14,232 bases of DNA from JBDTMC01 sp039934475. Lineage in GTDB: Bacteria; Acidobacteriota; Terriglobia; Bryobacterales; Bryobacteraceae. The DNA lies in NCBI GenBank assembly GCA_039934475.1, contig JBDTMC010000173.1, forward strand, positions 1 to 14,232, read 5' to 3'. The notes beneath the pieces are model-generated. The model was not told where the DNA came from. It saw only the letters and a program-made list of their open reading frames with translations, and ran no database searches. Made by a program: the position numbers and the translations under genes. Positions 1-6,430 of this stretch are shown here, piece by piece (position 1 is the first letter of the stretch; the number at the start of each line of letters is the position of its first letter).

Positions 1-1
1 C

Positions 2-1333
2 CTCCATTCCTCCGTCGATTCCCGCCTGCTCCTCTTCACTTTGCTCGTCATCGTCGCCGCCGGTATCCTCAGCGGCTTGGCGCCCGCCCTCCAAACCGGC
101 CGTCGCTCCATCGTCGCGTCTCTCCGCGAGCGCGGCGGCGTCACCGGCGGTGTCCGCCTGCGCAAAGCCATCGTCACACTCCAAATCGCGTTCACCTTGA
201 TCCTCGTCATCGGAGCGGCTCTCTTCGCCCGCACCCTGACGACACTCATGGCCAAGGGTCCTGGCTTCGCCACCTCCAGCCTCGTCTCCTTCGGCATTGA
301 TCCCATGCGTAACGGCTACACGCGCCAGCAAGCCAGCGCCCTCACCCGCCGCCTTCATGAGGAATTACGGACATCTCCCATTACGGAATCCTCCGCCGTG
401 GCGCGCATGACTCTGTTGACCGGTGGCAGCTGGAACAACCCGATGACGATCCAAACCACGGAGCGCATCGCTACCGATCGCGATGTTCATATCAATGCCA
501 TCACACCCGGGTTCTTCACCACGCTCGAAGTCAAACTCATCGCCGGAAGAGATTTCGACGCGCGCGATACGAAGCCTGTCGGTCAGCGAGGGGAGCGTTC
601 AGCCATCGTCAATCAGGCCTTCGTCAAGCGTTATCTACCGGGTCGCAATCCTCTCGGTGCGCGCATCTGTCAGGGCGCCGGGCCCGACGCTAAGCCCAAT
701 ATCGAAATCGTCGGAGTCGTCGCCGACGTCAGCTATCGTGGTCTTCGCGAGGAAAATGAACAAGCCTACTTGCCGCTCTTCGAGGGCAATGACCAGGCTG
801 GCGCCTTCTACGTCCGTGTGCGCGGCACGCCCGAACGTGCCTTCGCATCCATTCGAACCCTCGTCCACAATGCCGATCCCGCCCTGCCCATAACGTACCT
901 CCGGACAGTGGATGAACAGGTCAACCGGTCGTTGAGTGCGGAGCGCATACTGGCCACGCTCTCCGCAGCCTTCGGTACCTTGGCGCTGCTGCTCTCCCTG
1001 GTCGGCCTCTACGGAGTCATGTCCTTCGTCGTCACCCAGCGCACCCGCGAAATCGGCATCCGTCTCGCCCTCGGAGCCACCCAACGCAACGCCCTCTGGC
1101 TCGTCCTCCGCGATGCCCTCGTCATGATCGCGGCCGGTACGTCCATCGCCTTGCCTGCCGTCGCCGCGCTTGGCCGCCTCGTGGAATCCCAGCTCTTCGG
1201 CGTCAAACCAACTGACCCTCTCACCATCGCCGCCGCGACACTCGTGCTAGCCTCCGCTGCGCTCGCCGCCGCCCTTATTCCGGCCCGCCGCGCCTCGACG
1301 CTGAACCCCACTGACGCCCTTCGCTTCGACTAA
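2..1333 (+). CDS. ADOP/MacB-type FtsX-like ABC transporter permease, 5' end outside window
   Basis: This is the C-terminal part (about 443 residues) of a large inner-membrane permease. The frame is open to the left edge, so the gene starts upstream; the TTG at 41 is not a credible start because coding similarity continues before it (LLLFTLLVIVAAG). Visible parts in order are a membrane segment ending in GLAPAL, a second membrane segment around codons 178-240 (AIVTLQIAFTLILVIGAALF), a MacB-type periplasmic domain to about position 920, and a C-terminal FtsX domain with three membrane segments. The hallmark LYGVMSFVVTQRTREIGIRL is followed by ALGA and, at the end, PARRASTLNPTDALRFD. This arrangement matches the second half of the ~800-residue ADOP permeases common in Acidobacteria, associated by homology with MacB/LolE-like export. 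The substrate cannot be told. The stop TAA overlaps the end of the convergent terminase remnant. Confidence 0.9.
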   Translation, partial: LHSSVDSRLLLFTLLVIVAAGILSGLAPALQTGRRSIVASLRERGGVTGGVRLRKAIVTLQIAFTLILVIGAALFARTLTTLMAKGPGFATSSLVSFGIDPMRNGYTRQQASALTRRLHEELRTSPITESSAVARMTLLTGGSWNNPMTIQTTERIATDRDVHINAITPGFFTTLEVKLIAGRDFDARDTKPVGQRGERSAIVNQAFVKRYLPGRNPLGARICQGAGPDAKPNIEIVGVVADVSYRGLREENEQAYLPLFEGNDQAGAFYVRVRGTPERAFASIRTLVHNADPALPITYLRTVDEQVNRSLSAERILATLSAAFGTLALLLSLVGLYGVMSFVVTQRTREIGIRLALGATQRNALWLVLRDALVMIAAGTSIALPAVAALGRLVESQLFGVKPTDPLTIAAATLVLASAALAAALIPARRASTLNPTDALRFD

Positions 1334-1656
1334 CACAGCCGCACCTCGGCTCGCTCTCCGTAGTCCGCCAGCCCCGCCGCCCAAACGGCCAGGCACAGTC
1401 CGATCACCAGATCGTCCCGCTTGCCCTCATACCGCTCCCCGCGTTTCAACTCAATCGACTGCCGGTGAATCCGATCCGTCGTGAAGCTGACATGCAACTG
1501 CGCCCAAAACGCCCTCACCTTCCGCAGCAACTCCGCCGCCTGGCTCTCCACCGGGCACATCACGCCGATCACGGCGTTCGGCTGACTCAGCAAGTGGTGT
1601 GTCGCCAGCACCGCCGCGACGGTACTTTTCCCCCACTGCCGCGAGCAGCACAACAT
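1330..1656 (-). pseudogene. Internally deleted terminase-like ATPase remnant
   Basis: The 108-residue ORF reads like two ends of a phage-type terminase large subunit joined in frame. Residues 2-73 hold a deviant Walker A (SRQWGKST, residues 5-12), followed by HHLLSQPNAVIGVMCPVESQ and a helical stretch. From about residue 74 the sequence jumps to a C-terminal-like segment with KRDDLVIGLCLAVW (residues 79-92), resembling the acidic DDL motif near the end of the terminase nuclease domain. The middle is missing, including Walker B, the coupling motif and the first nuclease aspartates. The ATG follows a stop codon two codons upstream in the same frame, so the N-terminus is also lost. The 3' end overlaps the permease stop by 4 nt. 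Family assignment is by motif recognition; no function is expected. It could instead have been kept as a small protein, which I consider unlikely. Confidence 0.6.
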
Positions 1657-1697
1657 AACTCAAAATGCTCGTCATCGGACTACTTAGCTACCGATCA

Positions 1698-1760
1698 TCG
1701 CGAGGAGGGACTCGAATCGCCGGCACGCCATCCGCCCGCGTCATTGCACGGTTTGACAGT
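1698..1760. repeat. Imperfect repeat, short copy (A)
   Basis: This copy contains two blocks also found further right: CGAGGAGGGACTCGAATCGC at 1700-1719 and the block around CCCGCGTCATTGCACG at 1736-1751. The blocks are about 14 bp apart here and about 130 bp apart in the long copy (1980-2156), so one copy may be a deleted version of the other. Alignment was by eye. Confidence 0.4.
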
Positions 1761-1979
1761 TTGCCGGTGCGCCGTAAGGCAGTGGAGAAGAGCAATCTTG
1801 GCCTCGCCGAGATGGGCGTACAGGTAGGCATCTAGCAGTTCGTGGGGCAAGTGGTCAGACTCGAAAAATGGGGCTGGCATGATTTTCCGACCCCTGTAAG
1901 CTACTGTAAATGCGGAAGTTCCCAAGGGAGGAAATTCGTGCCTGTACTAATTTTTCCGGCACACGGCGTTGCACCATTG

Positions 1980-2156
1980 CGAGGAGAGACTCGAATCCCG
2001 GGCGCATCTCGCGGCCCACCGTTACGAAGGTAGTCTGTAATGCCGCCGAGCGGAACGAATGGTTCCCGCCCTTCGACACCGGCAGTCCCGCCGATCTGCA
2101 CACGCTAAGCGGCCAAGCGGTATGCGTCAGCCCGCGTCAATGCACGTTTGGAGAGA
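1980..2156. repeat. Imperfect repeat, long copy (B)
   Basis: CGAGGAGAGACTCGAATCCC at 1980-1999 and CCCGCGTCAATGCACG at 2132-2147 match the two blocks of the short copy at 1698-1760 with a few substitutions. About 130 bp of additional sequence lies between them. No coding function is evident. Confidence 0.4.
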
Positions 2157-2342
2157 TTTCTCCCGAGACTGATCCGTTTTCGAACACACTCCGGTAACGC
2201 CGTCCTCCGAGCCCAATGTCCGGTTAGCCGACCATCCGCTCGGAGCAGTCGCTACACACTACGCCGTTACGGCGGATGTCTTCTGAACTCCATGGCGGGC
2301 ACGTGGTGTGGGTATCGTAACCAGGTTCCCTCCTCCAAACGC

Positions 2343-3755
2343 TCACCCAAGATACGCGGCAAGATCGAGTTCGAATGCGACGCCTTGCCATGCATCATCA
2401 CCGGCTTCGAACTTCTTGCGGTTGGCGCTCGCAATCCTTCGGAATAAATGGAAGGCGCTGCGATCATCCAGACCGAACGTATCCTGATCGAGGTGTTCAC
2501 GAAAAAGCTCACAACGAAAGGCGCGTACGGTGTCAGGCTCTGAGAACGCGGCGTTGATTTCGCTGTTTCCGAAGAGCGAAAAATGATGCAGATTGCACGA
2601 GCCGACCGTAGCCCATTCGTCGTCAACCAACATGAGTTTGGAATGGACATAGATCGATTTACGATGACCATCAGCGCCCACGCCGGCTATCCCCGCCAAC
2701 ATGAAGTTCTGGTAAGTCCCGAGCTCCGTCCGGGCGTTGATAAACGCGCGCCGTGCCGGCGGAACCTCCAAACTTACGTCCGGCTCTGCCGGCATTAGCA
2801 AAATCACGTCTACGCCGCGCTCGAGCGCACGACGCAGGCAATCCACAATTTCAGGTACTTCAACGGATTGGTTTTCGATGTAGATCGAGCGGCGCGCCGC
2901 TTTGATGGCCGCACAATACTGATGGAAGTTTGTTTGCTCACCCGAAGCGATATCGAACGACATTCCCTCGGGCGTTGCCTGCCCATTGACATAGCGTCCC
3001 TCGTGCATGGTTCGTTGTATCTGCACCACCGCACTCCCGCGCTCAGCAGGGACTCGAGTCGGGAACGGCAAGCTGGTTGTGCTTCCTGCTCCCCAGCAGC
3101 CATCCTTGGCTATGCGCTCGCTCGCTTCATTCCAGCGCTGCACGAAGTTATGCTGAGCGTCGACAGCCGAAGGCCCCGCCAACTCAACAAAGACGTCGTG
3201 ATTTTGCCCTTCGCCCTTGTGTCCCGGCGCGACCATTGAATGTGGATTGAGATTAATGCCCCCAACGAACGCCGTTTCATTCTCGTCTCCGGCATCGATC
3301 AGCCAGCACTTCTGATGCTGACAGAACCCAGGGTGAGCGCGGTCCCAGCGGATTTTCACGCCGGATCGGCGTTTGTCGAGTAATCCAATCTGGGCGGGCG
3401 ATCCCCAGAATGCATTTCGCCTCAGCCTCTCCGTCTCCTCATCCGGACGCCAAAAAATGAGTCGCGTGTCGATGCCCCGCGCGGCAGCACGATCAAGAAC
3501 ATCAAATAGGCTCCCCTGGCCATCCGGCATCTCGAAGGTTGACCACAGGAAAGTCACCGTGACCCAGATGCTGAGTCGTGCCTCCTCGATTGCTTCGCAT
3601 ATGCGACGGAACGCAGGTTCCCCGTCAATCAAAGGCCTCACCCGATTCCCGTGGCGCCTCGGATAAGAACCTGACTGCACGAAGGGAATGCCGGCACCGC
3701 TCATAGGCGTAGCACCATTCAGTTTCCCATTGGTGAGGGTAAACGTTCTCGGCAC
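2343..3755 (-). CDS. Phospholipase D superfamily protein with two HKD motifs (cardiolipin synthase-like)
   Basis: The 470-residue protein belongs to the phospholipase D superfamily, whose members cleave or transfer phosphodiester groups through a covalent phosphohistidine. Both HxKxxxxD motifs are intact: HQKCWLID at residues 147-154, followed by FVGGINLN, and HSKLMLVD at residues 371-378, followed by TVGSCNLHHFS. Two motifs in one chain of this length fit cardiolipin synthase/PLD-type enzymes; a nuclease role is less likely but not excluded. No signal peptide or membrane segment is evident. The first codon is GTG at 3755; an ATG at 3704 (residue 18, MSGAGIPF) is a real alternative, and neither has a good Shine-Dalgarno. 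The gene lies 96 bp behind the TlpA-like gene on the same strand and may be read with it. A 104-bp piece of its 5' end (3627-3730) is duplicated at 6327-6430. Confidence 0.88.
   Translation of the reverse strand: MPRTFTLTNGKLNGATPMSGAGIPFVQSGSYPRRHGNRVRPLIDGEPAFRRICEAIEEARLSIWVTVTFLWSTFEMPDGQGSLFDVLDRAAARGIDTRLIFWRPDEETERLRRNAFWGSPAQIGLLDKRRSGVKIRWDRAHPGFCQHQKCWLIDAGDENETAFVGGINLNPHSMVAPGHKGEGQNHDVFVELAGPSAVDAQHNFVQRWNEASERIAKDGCWGAGSTTSLPFPTRVPAERGSAVVQIQRTMHEGRYVNGQATPEGMSFDIASGEQTNFHQYCAAIKAARRSIYIENQSVEVPEIVDCLRRALERGVDVILLMPAEPDVSLEVPPARRAFINARTELGTYQNFMLAGIAGVGADGHRKSIYVHSKLMLVDDEWATVGSCNLHHFSLFGNSEINAAFSEPDTVRAFRCELFREHLDQDTFGLDDRSAFHLFRRIASANRKKFEAGDDAWQGVAFELDLAAYLG
3627..3730. repeat. 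104-bp direct repeat, copy inside the 5' end of the PLD gene
   Basis: Positions 3627-3730 match 6327-6430 at 100 of 104 bases; the differences are at 3642, 3675, 3691 and 3698. On the minus strand this copy encodes residues 9-43 of the phospholipase D protein, including GSYPRRHGNRVRPLI. Of the four differences, two are silent and two change residues in that frame. The two copies are exactly 2700 bp apart. Because coding similarity to the PLD family continues directly beyond the left border, this is taken as the source copy. Confidence 0.85.
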
Positions 3756-3851
3756 CGCCCGTGTTTCTGCCGGCAGCGCACGTCGCCGGTGAAGCCAACG
3801 CCGGCAGGAAGCAAAGGCGCGATATCCTCGGTCAAGCCTGCCAGTCAGCTT

Positions 3852-4415
3852 TTAACGTTCGGCAAGAAGGGCCTTGAGGTTTGTTTCGATATCGGCCTTG
3901 TCGACCATACCAATATAAGTTGCGGCGATGCGGCCCTGCTTGTCAATTAAATAGGTGGCCGGCATACTCTCCACTCGGTATGTCTTGTTCACGGCGTCGT
4001 CAGCCATTACTATCGGGTACTCAATGCCGTGCTCTTTGACGAAGGGCTTGACTCGATCCCAGGCCTCAGTCGGCCCCTTCAGCTTGTCATCATAGAAGAG
4101 CTCCTCTGAGACTCCAAGAGCCTGCAGACCTCTGGACCGGTATAGGTGATCGAACGCAATAAAATACGGAAGCTCCAGCTTGCAACCGCCGCACTCAGTT
4201 GCCCAAAAATTCAGCAATACGACTTTGCCCCGAAACTTGGAAAGGAGCCTTTCTTTCCCGGAGGCGTCAGCCAGGCGAAACGCAGCAGCTGGCTTCCTCT
4301 CTTGGGGAAGTTGAATCACGGCACGGACGGCGGGTTGTTCTCCCATCGCGTGGACACACGCGAACAGCAGTGCCCACAGAGGGACGGATTTCATACTCTT
4401 GATGATCTTATTCAT
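3852..4415 (-). CDS. Exported TlpA/ResA-like thioredoxin-fold protein with atypical ECGGC active site
   Basis: The 187-residue protein has an N-terminal hydrophobic segment (VPLWALLFACVHA, residues 11-23) fitting a signal peptide, then one thioredoxin-fold domain of the AhpC/TSA-Redoxin (TlpA) type. It carries FRGKVVLLNFWAT before the CxxC at C75-GG-C78, the conserved cis-proline in SMPATYLID (P152), and a closing helix. Periplasmic TlpA-like proteins reduce or isomerise thiols in partner proteins. The active site is unusual: ECGGC instead of WCGPC, losing the preceding Trp and the intervening Pro, which would alter redox potential. It starts 16 nt behind the larger sigma-linked TlpA fusion and has clear domain similarity to it, so the two probably arose by duplication and are cotranscribed. 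The ATG at 4415 is chosen because it precedes the signal peptide; M8 is an alternative. Confidence 0.85.
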   Translation of the reverse strand: MNKIIKSMKSVPLWALLFACVHAMGEQPAVRAVIQLPQERKPAAAFRLADASGKERLLSKFRGKVVLLNFWATECGGCKLELPYFIAFDHLYRSRGLQALGVSEELFYDDKLKGPTEAWDRVKPFVKEHGIEYPIVMADDAVNKTYRVESMPATYLIDKQGRIAATYIGMVDKADIETNLKALLAER

Positions 4416-4431
4416 TTGGTTGGATCTGCTT

Positions 4432-5202
4432 TTATTCGGCCATGAGCTTTTTGATTTCGCCTTCGTAGGTTGCCTTGGCGACCAATCCCGTATGCACGAC
4501 GGCGATGCGGCCGCTCTTGTTGATGAGAAAAGTCATTGGCAGCGCATCCAGACCACCGTAGGCCTTTGCCAGTTCGTCGTCGCCTATCATTACTGGGTAA
4601 TTCACCTTGTGCTCGTCCAGGTAAGGGCCCACGGACTTCCAGCCGTCCTCGTCCATTGAGACGCCCAAGACAGTCAAACCTGATTCGCGAAATCTTTGCT
4701 GAAACTCCATGAACCAGGGAATCTCAACCTTACAGGGCCCGCACCACGTTGCCCAAAAGTTAAGCACTACAACTTTCCCTCGGAAATCTGCCAGCTCGAC
4801 GGGGTTTCCGTGCCTGTCCTTCAGGCGGAACCCAGGAGCCACTTCCAGAGTCTTGAGCTCCGAACCACGCTCAGATTGAAACGCCGCCGTGATCCCCAAA
4901 GCCTGACCCACCGCATTCGTTCCAGCGACGCAAGCATCTACGCATCGGTTCGCCATCACGCGAGTGACGGGAAATGCCAAAAGAGTTCCGGCGAGGGCAA
5001 CACCAGCGAGCACATAGAGACCCTTTTGACGCCGAGCGAGCGCCGACCGTCGGCCTTGCTTCAACAAGGCGATACCGACCTCCGCATTCGGCTCCCAGCC
5101 AGCGGGTGGCCTAAGTGCCGAGAGTCGATTCTGGATCCATGCGTCATCACTAAACCCTTCGGGGCCTGATGCTGAAGTTAGAGAGTCTTCACTGCGGTCC
5201 AT
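4432..5202 (-). CDS. Putative membrane anti-sigma factor fused to a periplasmic TlpA-type thioredoxin domain
   Basis: The 256-residue protein has three parts. Residues 1-60 are a soluble, charged segment (DDAWIQNRLSALRPPAGWEP) like the short cytoplasmic arms of anti-sigma factors encoded beside ECF genes. Residues 61-80 are one membrane helix (GLYVLAGVALAGTLLAFPV). Residues 115-256 are a TlpA/ResA thioredoxin domain with FRGKVVVLNFWATWCGPCK (C154, C157) and a cis-Pro in ALPMTFLIN (P222). Two extra cysteines, C87 and C91, lie just outside the membrane. The positive residues before the helix predict N-inside, C-outside topology. No zinc-binding HxxxCxxC motif is seen in the cytoplasmic arm. The ATG overlaps the end of the sigma gene by 14 nt, suggesting translational coupling. 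TlpA membership is certain; the anti-sigma role is inferred from position and topology. A plain membrane-anchored thiol reductase is the alternative. Confidence 0.85.
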   Translation of the reverse strand: MDRSEDSLTSASGPEGFSDDAWIQNRLSALRPPAGWEPNAEVGIALLKQGRRSALARRQKGLYVLAGVALAGTLLAFPVTRVMANRCVDACVAGTNAVGQALGITAAFQSERGSELKTLEVAPGFRLKDRHGNPVELADFRGKVVVLNFWATWCGPCKVEIPWFMEFQQRFRESGLTVLGVSMDEDGWKSVGPYLDEHKVNYPVMIGDDELAKAYGGLDALPMTFLINKSGRIAVVHTGLVAKATYEGEIKKLMAE

Positions 5203-5719
5203 ACTTCGCGATGTACTCCTTTCGGAAGGTCTGTTCTGCTCGCTTTAGGAGAGTTCCTATCGATGCGCGATTCAGGCTCAATGTGGAAGCCAACTCTTCG
5301 TACGAAAATCCCTGAGTTCGCAGCACAAGCAACTCCGCTTGACGCCGTTGCATCATAGCCAGCACCACACGCACCTGGTCACGTTCCTGATTTGCTGAAT
5401 GAATCTCTTCCGGGGTCGCCGGCGCGCGCATCCATTGGAACAAGCGGTCGAAGCGAGCCCGGCGAGTTTGCCGTCGCAGTTCATCGATCGCCAAATTCGC
5501 GGCCGTCCGGTACAGCCATCCTTCAGGGTTTGGGCCGCTCGCCGCTCCGCTTTGGGCACACTTCAAGAAAACGTCAACAGCCAGTTCTTCCGCGCGCCCA
5601 CGATTGCCAATCACCAAGGCGATCGTTCGGGCGACGCGCCCGTAATGCGCGGCAAAGGCAGATTCTATATCCAAGGCGTCGATGGAGTTCACCGCCGTCT
5701 GAGCATTCGTCGCATCCAC
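5189..5719 (-). CDS. ECF-type RNA polymerase sigma factor
   Basis: The 176-residue protein has the two-domain layout of extracytoplasmic-function sigma factors. Region 2 spans about residues 20-88: FAAHYGRVARTIALVIGNRGRAEELAVDVFLK, then the conserved WLYRTAANLAIDELRR (residues 68-83). Region 4 spans about 115-172: the helix-turn-helix QGFSYEELASTLSLNRASIGTLLKRAEQTFRKEY. There is no SnoaL-like C-terminal extension, so it is not a classical ECF41 protein. It directs RNA polymerase to specific promoters, normally held inactive by an anti-sigma factor; the next gene, overlapping by 14 nt, is the candidate inhibitor. The start is GTG at 5719, with no strong Shine-Dalgarno. A promoter-like TGTCACA-N16-CGTT lies immediately upstream and would leave almost no 5' leader, suggesting autoregulation. 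Assignment to the ECF class is firm; the subgroup is unknown. Confidence 0.92.
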   Translation of the reverse strand: MDATNAQTAVNSIDALDIESAFAAHYGRVARTIALVIGNRGRAEELAVDVFLKCAQSGAASGPNPEGWLYRTAANLAIDELRRQTRRARFDRLFQWMRAPATPEEIHSANQERDQVRVVLAMMQRRQAELLVLRTQGFSYEELASTLSLNRASIGTLLKRAEQTFRKEYIAKYGPQ

Positions 5720-5728
5720 AATACCTAT

Positions 5729-5755
5729 AACGTTCGGGTTCTGACATTTGTGACA
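5729..5755 (-). promoter_or_regulatory. Candidate ECF sigma promoter upstream of the sigma gene
   Basis: On the minus strand TGTCACA (5755-5749) is followed after exactly 16 nt by CGTT (5732-5729). This resembles the TGTCACA-N16-CGTC target motif described for ECF41 sigma factors, with the last base changed. A transcript starting about 6-8 nt further would begin at most a few bases before the GTG at 5719, so the message would be nearly leaderless. TGTCA also occurs twice as a direct repeat here (TGTCA-CAAA-TGTCA). The link to this sigma factor is inferred. Confidence 0.45.
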
Positions 5756-5841
5756 GTCATCCGATCCGTGTTCATCCGAGTTAATCGGCGACCAATAATC
5801 TCTTCACGACGAACCACCAGAATCGTCCAGCCCAACCACCC

Positions 5842-6037
5842 CAGTCACCGCAATTCAAACTATTTTATCCCCAACAAAACAAAAGAGCATCAGCCAACCT
5901 CTCATTCGATCTGAACACCCGCCATGGTAAATTCCGCTCTGACGTGGACCAGTCCGTCCATCGAATTTTTCACGCTGTAAGGAGAAGTGTAGCCATGACC
6001 GACCTGAATGACTTCCCGCACAAACCGGAGTCCGAAC
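5842..6037 (+). repeat. 196-bp leader repeat, copy 1
   Basis: Positions 5842-6037 match 7282-7477 with about 9 substitutions (~95%) and no gaps, a constant offset of 1440. The copy covers an AT-rich promoter-like segment (ATTCAAACTATTTTATCCCC), a short upstream ORF at 5924-5980, a strong ribosome-binding site (AAGGAG, 5979-5984) and the first 14 codons of the downstream gene. Similarity stops at both ends: position 5841 differs from 7281, and the coding sequences diverge after codon 14. It precedes the KHGL-type gene. Confidence 0.9.
5924..5980 (+). CDS. Short upstream ORF in the leader repeat, copy 1
   Basis: ATG to TAA encodes MVNSALTWTSPSIEFFTL (18 residues). The stop codon overlaps the AAGGAG ribosome-binding site of the next gene. 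The same ORF is present in the second leader copy with L6R and F16L changes. There is no clear ribosome-binding site of its own. Its preservation may simply reflect recent duplication of the leader, so translation is uncertain. Confidence 0.25.
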   Translation: MVNSALTWTSPSIEFFTL

Positions 6038-6366
6038 CTAAAGCCACGCGCCCCCGCACTCCCGCCCAGGACGCCGCCTCCCGCGAAAACGGCAGCGACT
6101 CCAAAGGCCCCGTCACACAAGCCGGCCTCGACCGCTCCCAAATGAACGCCGTCAAACACGACTTGTGCGGCGAATTCCTCCTCCTCTACGGAGAATCCAC
6201 CCGCGCCTATGCCAAACTCCGGGACCAGTTCATGCAGCGCTTCCAGCCCCACGACGGCGTCGAATGCTCCCTCGTCGAGTCCCTCGCCGAAACCACCTGG
6301 GAGTTCGCCCGCGCCGGCGCCAGTAAAATCAAAGGCCTCACACGATTCCCGTGGCGCCTCGGATAA
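5995..6366 (+). CDS. KHGL-type hypothetical protein, truncated and fused to a PLD-gene fragment
   Basis: The start ATG at 5995 is chosen because AAGGAG lies 10 nt upstream and because the leader repeat preserves it; the in-frame ATG at 5944 lacks such support. The 123-residue product begins MTDLNDFPHKPESE, continues with a polar Pro/Ala-rich segment, then a conserved-looking core: QMNAVKHDLCGEFLLLYGES, LRDQFMQRFQPHDGVECSLV, ESLAETTWEFARAGASK. This resembles widespread uncharacterised proteins with an NA-K-HGL motif followed by a Glu-rich helix ending in W-RR; here the motif reads KHDL. After residue 110 the frame enters the 104-bp PLD fragment and ends 14 codons later at TAA, so the natural C-terminus is missing. 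Third-position GC is high in this frame, supporting a once-functional gene. The molecular function of the family is unknown to me. Confidence 0.6.
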   Translation: MTDLNDFPHKPESEPKATRPRTPAQDAASRENGSDSKGPVTQAGLDRSQMNAVKHDLCGEFLLLYGESTRAYAKLRDQFMQRFQPHDGVECSLVESLAETTWEFARAGASKIKGLTRFPWRLG

Positions 6367-6430
6367 GAACCTGATTGCACGAAGGGAATGACGGCACTGC
6401 TCATAGGCGTAGCACCATTCAGTTTCCCAT
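6327..6430 (-). pseudogene. Fragment of the PLD gene 5' end inserted downstream of the KHGL gene
   Basis: This 104-bp segment repeats 3627-3730 with four substitutions. Read on the minus strand it encodes NGKLNGATPMSSAVIPF then GSYPRRHGNRVRPLI, matching residues 9-43 of the phospholipase D protein. The PLD frame is lost at the left border (6326), where KHGL sequence begins. No inverted repeats or target duplications are obvious at the borders. It is either an ectopic copy of a gene fragment or one end of a second PLD gene whose body was deleted. Confidence 0.75.

Larger units (their letters stand above)
1657..2342. other. Gene-poor stretch with imperfect repeats, no convincing gene
   Basis: This 686-bp stretch between the terminase remnant and the phospholipase D gene holds no ORF I can assign. 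A minus-strand ORF at 1695-1925 (76 codons) contains a fairly protein-like stretch (ESDHLPHELLDAYLYAHL) and could be a gene remnant, but it lacks a clear ribosome-binding site and runs into repeat sequence at its 3' end. Two imperfect repeat blocks are present: near 1700-1722 and 1980-2002 (CGAGGAG-G/A-GACTCGAATC), and near 1731-1760 and 2127-2156 (CCCGCGTCA-T/A-TGCACG). A short hairpin (CGCCG-TTA-CGGCG) lies at 2262-2274 without a T-run. The stretch looks like decayed accessory DNA. Confidence 0.5.

Noticed and set aside
1695..1925. Minus-strand ORF of 76 codons with a protein-like middle
   Set aside because: No ribosome-binding site, no recognised family, and the 3' third overlaps a repeat block; mentioned only within the gene-poor stretch.
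1980..2002. tRNA T-arm-like TTCGAGT on the minus strand (also at 1700-1722)
   Set aside because: The flanking bases do not form a 5-bp T-stem, and no D-arm, anticodon arm or acceptor stem can be drawn.
2262..2274. Hairpin CGCCG-TTA-CGGCG downstream of the PLD gene
   Set aside because: Short stem with no T-run on the relevant strand, and about 70 bp beyond the stop codon.
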